A stretch of DNA of 64,000 bases from Planctomycetaceae bacterium. GTDB taxonomy: Bacteria; Planctomycetota; Planctomycetia; Planctomycetales; Planctomycetaceae. The notes below the pieces were generated by a model. It saw only the letters and a list, made by a program, of their open reading frames with translations. It searched no databases and had not been told where the DNA came from. The stretch is taken from the NCBI GenBank assembly GCA_041398785.1, contig JAWKUA010000002.1, positions 434,001 through 498,000 on the forward strand. Reading direction: 5' to 3'. This document shows, piece by piece, positions 59,710 through 64,000 of this stretch. Both the position numbers and the translations under genes were made by a program. Each line of letters opens with the position of its first letter. Position 1 is the stretch's first letter.

Positions 59710-61764
59710 ATGACTCGCAACCTTCTGACTGTTTTCTGCGCCGCGGCAATGCTGCATTCGCTGCTGCTTGTGCCGTGTGCATTCGGGCAGGCAGTTTGCC
59801 TGCCGGCTCCGCGGCTGCTGACTACGAAGCCAATGGGAGGACAGGCGGGATCCACCGTTAACGTCACGATTACCGGCGACAACCTTGAAGACGCGGACGA
59901 ACTTCGGTTTTCGCACCCCGGCATCACGGCAACTGCCAGGCTGGATGAATCCGGCCAGCCGGTGCCCAGAGAGTACGTTGTTGCGATCGCTGATGACTGT
60001 CCGGCCGGTGTTCACGAAGCGCGCGTGATGACGAAACTGGGGCTTTCGTCGTCGCGGGTCTTCAGTGTAGGAGTGCTGCCGGAGACCGCTCAGGCCGGAC
60101 CGAACACGTCCGTTGAAACCGCGATGCCACTGGAAGCCGGTGTCCTCTGCAATGCCGCCATGACCAGCCGTTCCGTCGATCACTACTCGTTCGCAGCGTC
60201 GGCGGGTCAGAGAATTGTCGTGGATTGCGCCGCGAAGGGCATTGACTCAAAGCTGCAGCCGGTGCTGATTCTGGCCGACGCAAACGGCAACGACCTGCTG
60301 GCCGAACGCCGTGGCGGCGTGCTGGACTTCACCGCTCCCGACGACGCCACTTACATCGTGAAGGTTCACGACCTGACGTTCAACGGCGGGCCGGAATACT
60401 TCTATCGTCTCGTCATTCGAACCGCGGCGGAAGGCGATTTCGTCAGCCGGCTGCCTTCGACGGCCGCGGTGAATTCCTTTTCCTGGCCGCCGACCGGGCT
60501 GACGGATGACGCAGTGATCGGCGAAGCGGAGCCCAATAACGTCGGCGGCGACGCTCAAGCGATTTCGCTGCCGTGCGACATCACAGGCAGCTTCTTTCCC
60601 GCAGCGGACGTCGATGTCTTTGAATTCAATGCTACAAAGGGCGACGTCTGGTGGGTGGAAGTGGCCTCGGAGCGGCTGGGGCGCAACACCGATCCGTCTA
60701 TCGTGGTCCAGCACGTCGGCGAAGATGAGACCGGCGAAAAGCTGACTGACATTGCGGAACTGACAGACATTCCCAGTCCGGTCAAAGTGTCCAGCAACGG
60801 CTATGCGTATGACGGTCCGCCATACAACGCCGGGTCGTCCGACATCATCGCGAAAGTCGAAATCCCGCAGGATGGACGTTACCGCCTGCAGCTCACGGAT
60901 TTGTTCGGCGGAACTCGCAGTGATCCCGGCAATGTGTATCGGCTGATCATTCGACGTGCGGCGCCCGACTTCGCGCTGGTTGCGTGGGCAATGCACATGG
61001 AACTGCGAAACGGTGACCGCAACGCACTTTCGAAACCTCTGGCGCTGCGTAACGGAGCGACGATGCCGCTGGAAGTTGTCGTGGTGCGCCGTGACGGGTT
61101 CGATGGTGAGATTGAACTTGCGATGGAGAACCTTCCCGACGGTGTCACGGCGACGGGTTTGAGGATCCCGGCAGGCCAGTCGCGCGGCATCATGCTGCTG
61201 ACCGCCGATCAGAATGCGCCGCGCGGTCTGACCAGCGCGTCGTTTTTCGGACGTGCGACCATCGCCGGAGAAGTCGTGACTCGCCCCTGCCGGCTGACAT
61301 CGATGGCATGGCCGGTTCCGGATTCGTGGAGCGAAATTCCCAGTCCCCGACTGCTGGCCGACGTTCCGGTGTCGGTCAGCGGGACGGAGTTCGCTCCGAT
61401 CTCGATCGCGGCCGCTGATGGCAAAGTGTGGGAAGCAGCAGCCGGAACGAAACTTGCCATTCCGCTGGTTCACACGCGGCGCTGCGAGTTTTCGGGAGCG
61501 AACATCAGTCTGAAGACTTTCGGTCCGGGGTTTGAACGCAATCCCGCCTTCGATGCACCGCTGACTGCGGACGCATCGCAGGTCGAGTTTGACCTTGCCG
61601 CTCTGAAGACTCCGCCCGGCGAATATGTTGTCGCCTTTTATGGCAGCGCCGTGGCAAAATACCGTGCTCAGCCGGACGCCGAACCGAAGGACATCGTTGA
61701 CATCGTTGTGTCGGCACCCATCAAAATCCGGATCACATCGCCAGAGGAAGAGGGCCAGAAATGA
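59710..61764 (+). CDS. Exported PPC-domain protein
   Basis: A 684-residue exported protein (leader MTRNLLTVFCAAAMLHSLLLVP). It opens with an IPT/TIG-like region (TTKPMGGQAGSTVNVTITGDNLEDADELRFSHPGI), then beta-rich regions. A pre-peptidase C-terminal type domain is at ~145-235 (DHYSFAASAGQRIVVDCAAKGIDSKLQPVLILADANGNDL), and another at ~285-390 (DVDVFEFNATKGDVWWVEVASERLG). The family is common next to DUF1549/DUF1501 genes in planctomycetes and is thought to bind or anchor polymers. Its stop overlaps the ATG of the DUF1501 gene (ATGA). No catalytic motif is visible. Confidence 0.8.
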   Translation: MTRNLLTVFCAAAMLHSLLLVPCAFGQAVCLPAPRLLTTKPMGGQAGSTVNVTITGDNLEDADELRFSHPGITATARLDESGQPVPREYVVAIADDCPAGVHEARVMTKLGLSSSRVFSVGVLPETAQAGPNTSVETAMPLEAGVLCNAAMTSRSVDHYSFAASAGQRIVVDCAAKGIDSKLQPVLILADANGNDLLAERRGGVLDFTAPDDATYIVKVHDLTFNGGPEYFYRLVIRTAAEGDFVSRLPSTAAVNSFSWPPTGLTDDAVIGEAEPNNVGGDAQAISLPCDITGSFFPAADVDVFEFNATKGDVWWVEVASERLGRNTDPSIVVQHVGEDETGEKLTDIAELTDIPSPVKVSSNGYAYDGPPYNAGSSDIIAKVEIPQDGRYRLQLTDLFGGTRSDPGNVYRLIIRRAAPDFALVAWAMHMELRNGDRNALSKPLALRNGATMPLEVVVVRRDGFDGEIELAMENLPDGVTATGLRIPAGQSRGIMLLTADQNAPRGLTSASFFGRATIAGEVVTRPCRLTSMAWPVPDSWSEIPSPRLLADVPVSVSGTEFAPISIAAADGKVWEAAAGTKLAIPLVHTRRCEFSGANISLKTFGPGFERNPAFDAPLTADASQVEFDLAALKTPPGEYVVAFYGSAVAKYRAQPDAEPKDIVDIVVSAPIKIRITSPEEEGQK

Positions 61765-63205
61765 ATCATCCGTTTAACGCGTCATCAAATCGCTGCTGCC
61801 CGGGGCCGAACAGTCGTCGCGGGTTCATGAGAATGGGGCTTGCCGGCTTCGCGTCGCTGAGTCTGCCGGGAATGCTGCGGCTGCGAGCGGAAAGTCCGGC
61901 TGCGACCGACCGCGAAAAAACAGCCGTGATTATGGTCTGGAAGCCGGGCGGCTGCTCACACATCGATACGTACGACCCCAAGCCGAACGCGGGCAGCGAA
62001 TACCGCGGCCCGTTTGACATCATTCCGACCAAAGTGCCGGGAATGCACTTCACGGAACTGCTGCCGCTGCAGGCCAAAATCGCTGACAAGTTCACGGTCC
62101 TGAGATCCATGCGCCAGACAGCCGGCGGTCACCCGGCCGGTTCCATGCAGATGCTGTCCGGCGACCCCGATACACGCGACAAGCCCAAACCGAAACTTCC
62201 GGACTGGATGTCGGTGACCAACTATCTGCGATCGCAGGCAGGGCCTCGAACCAATCCGCTGCCGCTGTATGTCGGCGTTGATCCTCCGACCGAATACAAC
62301 GGACCGGCGTATCTGGGAGAAGCCTACTCCCCGTTTGCCGTGACGGGTGATCCCAACCAGCCGAACTTCAGTGTGCCGAACATCGGGCTGTCGGACCAGA
62401 ATGAAGTCCGTCACCTGTCGCGGCGTTCGTCGCTGCGGCAGAACCTGGACACTCTGGAACGCGCCTTCGACCAGGCTCGTGAACTTCAGGCACTCGACGA
62501 ATTCGAATCTCAGGCGATGACGCTGTTGACGAATCCGAAAACAAAGGAAGCATTCGATCTGACAAAGGAAGACGATCGGACGCGCGACCGCTACGGCCGC
62601 AATACCTGGGGACAGCAACTGCTGCTGGCTCGACGACTGGTCGAAGCCGGAGTCGAAGTTTTGACAAGCAGCCTGCGCGGTCCGCTGTGTGGTCGAGTTC
62701 AGAACTGGGACGATCACGCCGTCAATCACCACATCTTTGACGCCTTCGGTTTCGAGCACAGGCCTACGACCAGGCGGTTTCGGCACTGATCGAAGACATC
62801 TACGAACGCGGTCTGGACAAACGCGTGCTGGTTGTCGTCACGGGAGAATTCGGCAGAACGCCAAAGATCGAACATCAGCCGAGCACCGGTGCGGGCAACG
62901 CGAGTGCTCCTGCCGGTACGAAGCAGCCCGGCCGCGACCACTGGCCGCGCGCGTTTTCCAACATCTGGGCCGGCGGAGGCATCGAACCGGGCCGCTGTCT
63001 GGGAGCCACTGACAAGCGCGGCGAGGATGTTGTGGAACACATCTGCAGTGCCGGTGATTTTCTCGCGACGATCTACCATCACCTGGGGATTGATTCGTCC
63101 AGAGTCTTCATTCGGGACTTCAACGGCCGACCAACGCCCATCGTCGATCACGGCAGACCGATTCCGGACTCATCGGCTGATTTCCCGGTACGCAACAACT
63201 TCTGA
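61761..63205 (+). pseudogene. DUF1501 protein, cassette 3, one-base frameshift
   Basis: Start ATG overlaps the stop of the PPC-domain gene. Tat-like leader SRRGFMRMGLAGFASLSLPGML, then AVIMVWKPGGCSHIDTYDPKP and a normal DUF1501 core. In the first frame the protein ends at 62789 after FDAFGFEHRPTTRRFRH. In the frame one base earlier the expected continuation is intact: RAQAYDQAVSALIEDIYERG, VVVTGEFGRTPKIE, RDHWPRAFSNIWAGGG and FNGRPTPIVDHG to the stop at 63205. A single lost base near 62748-62755 explains this. Joined, the protein would be about 481 residues, normal for the family. Real mutation or sequencing error cannot be told apart here. Confidence 0.8.
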
Positions 63206-63229
63206 AGTCCTGTCAGACAAGTCGAATCC

Positions 63230-64000
63230 ATGACGCATCCAGCCTCTGCACGCCATTCGTTTCTGATCACCGCATTCGTCGCTGCCAGCGCCGCGGTGTT
63301 TGTCAGTGAAAATCTGCAGGCTCAGACCGGTGATCAAAGTCGTCCACTGATGGCCTATGTCGGAACGTTCAGCGCGCCGCTGAAAGACACTCTTCCGACG
63401 CAGGTGGACCTGCCGCCGGGAAACGGACGCGGCATTCATCTGTTTCAAGTCAATCGCACGACGGGAGCTCTGACGGCGGCCGGAATTGTCGAAATGGGCA
63501 CCAGTCCCAGCTGTCTGGCACTGAACAAAGCGGGTGACCGCATCTATTCCGCCAATGAAACCGACCGTGCCGGAGACAACCATGAAGGCACCGTCAGCGC
63601 GTTTTCCATCGACCGAACGGACGGATCGCTGACGCTGCTGAACACGGTCCGTTCCGGCGGAGCAGGGCCGACATACGTTAGTATCCATCCGTCGGGGCGA
63701 TTTCTGCTGGTGGCGAATTACTTCGGAGGTTCCATCGCCGTGCTGCCGATCGCGCCCGATGGCAGGCTGAAGGACGCGTCAGACGTCAGGCTTGATGAAG
63801 GCGAAATCGGCCCGACAAAGGCCACCAACGCACCTCCCGGCAGCTTCGCCATCAGTGGCCACGACCGCACGCACGCTCACATGATTGAAGCCGATCCTTC
63901 CGGTCGGTTCGTTCTGCACGTCGATCTGGCGCTGGACAGGATTCTGGTCTGGAAGTTTGACGATCGCAGCGGAACGCTGTCGCCGGCTGATAAGCACTCG
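63230..64000 (+). CDS. Exported 6-phosphogluconolactonase-like beta-propeller (3' end cut)
   Basis: 257 codons are visible to the window end. A leader (SFLITAFVAASAAVFVSENLQAQ) precedes a lactonase-type seven-bladed propeller: RPLMAYVGTFSAP, GRGIHLFQVNRTTGALTAAG, PSCLALNKAGDRIYSANE, GPTYVSIHPSGRFLLVANYFGGSI and SGHDRTHAHMIEADPSGRFVLHVDL. The family includes YbhE/Pgl and exported lactonases that act on sugar lactones. It follows the DUF1501 gene by 24 bp, so it belongs to the same operon. The C-terminal third is not seen. Confidence 0.85.
   Translation, partial: MTHPASARHSFLITAFVAASAAVFVSENLQAQTGDQSRPLMAYVGTFSAPLKDTLPTQVDLPPGNGRGIHLFQVNRTTGALTAAGIVEMGTSPSCLALNKAGDRIYSANETDRAGDNHEGTVSAFSIDRTDGSLTLLNTVRSGGAGPTYVSIHPSGRFLLVANYFGGSIAVLPIAPDGRLKDASDVRLDEGEIGPTKATNAPPGSFAISGHDRTHAHMIEADPSGRFVLHVDLALDRILVWKFDDRSGTLSPADKHS

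Overview
The window comes from a GC-rich planctomycete chromosome. The evidence is three cassettes of planctomycete-type cytochrome proteins (PSCyt1/DUF1549/DUF1553) paired with DUF1501 proteins, giant secreted membrane proteins of unknown function, an excisionase-like HTH fused to a receiver domain, and many exported proteins with Sec or Tat-like leaders. No prophage, insertion sequence, integrase or CRISPR array was seen.

Layout. 1-9.4 kb is mixed housekeeping and small-gene content: an FHA protein cut by the window edge, rarA, a BON-domain protein, an acyltransferase-like protein, an exported thioredoxin-like/CxxCH/PDZ protein, a nucleotidyltransferase with an overlapping small partner, a glmM-type phosphohexomutase, a frame-broken asparagine-synthase-like gene, and a retropepsin-like protease with an overlapping small partner. 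9.5-17.2 kb holds dnaA (minus, no dnaN beside it), a GT4 glycosyltransferase, then an apparent envelope operon: exported protein-L-isoaspartate methyltransferase, an HtrA-like protein lacking all three catalytic residues, and uppP. 17.2-28.1 kb (minus) is an inositol-monophosphatase-family gene followed by two huge membrane-anchored proteins of 1206 and 2022 aa. 28.4-36.2 kb is a Tad pilus cluster (TadV, TadE, CpaB, a TadG-like protein, CpaF, TadB, TadC) without secretin, TadZ/CpaE or an obvious Flp pilin. 36.6-50.6 kb has a sialidase, tRNA-Arg(CCT), two PSCyt/DUF1501 cassettes on opposite strands, and tex between them. 51-57.2 kb has a planctomycete-type hypothetical gene, a YdjM-like membrane protein, mnmG, an HTH-receiver regulator behind a hairpin-rich leader, and a histidine kinase preceded by an intrinsic terminator. 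57.4-64 kb is a third cytochrome/DUF1501 operon with a PPC-domain protein (the DUF1501 gene has a one-base frame break) and a truncated lactonase.

How the genes work together. The cytochrome/DUF1501 pairs, sialidase and lactonase fit an organism that degrades complex carbohydrates using exported proteins. The pcm/HtrA-like/uppP run suggests envelope protein maintenance and lipid-carrier recycling. The Tad genes would build an adhesive pilus if the missing parts lie elsewhere. The most unusual items are the giant protein pair, the structured leader of the HTH-receiver gene, the terminator-bounded segment between regulator and kinase, and the catalytically dead HtrA-like protein. Functional statements rest on motifs read by eye; no database search was possible.
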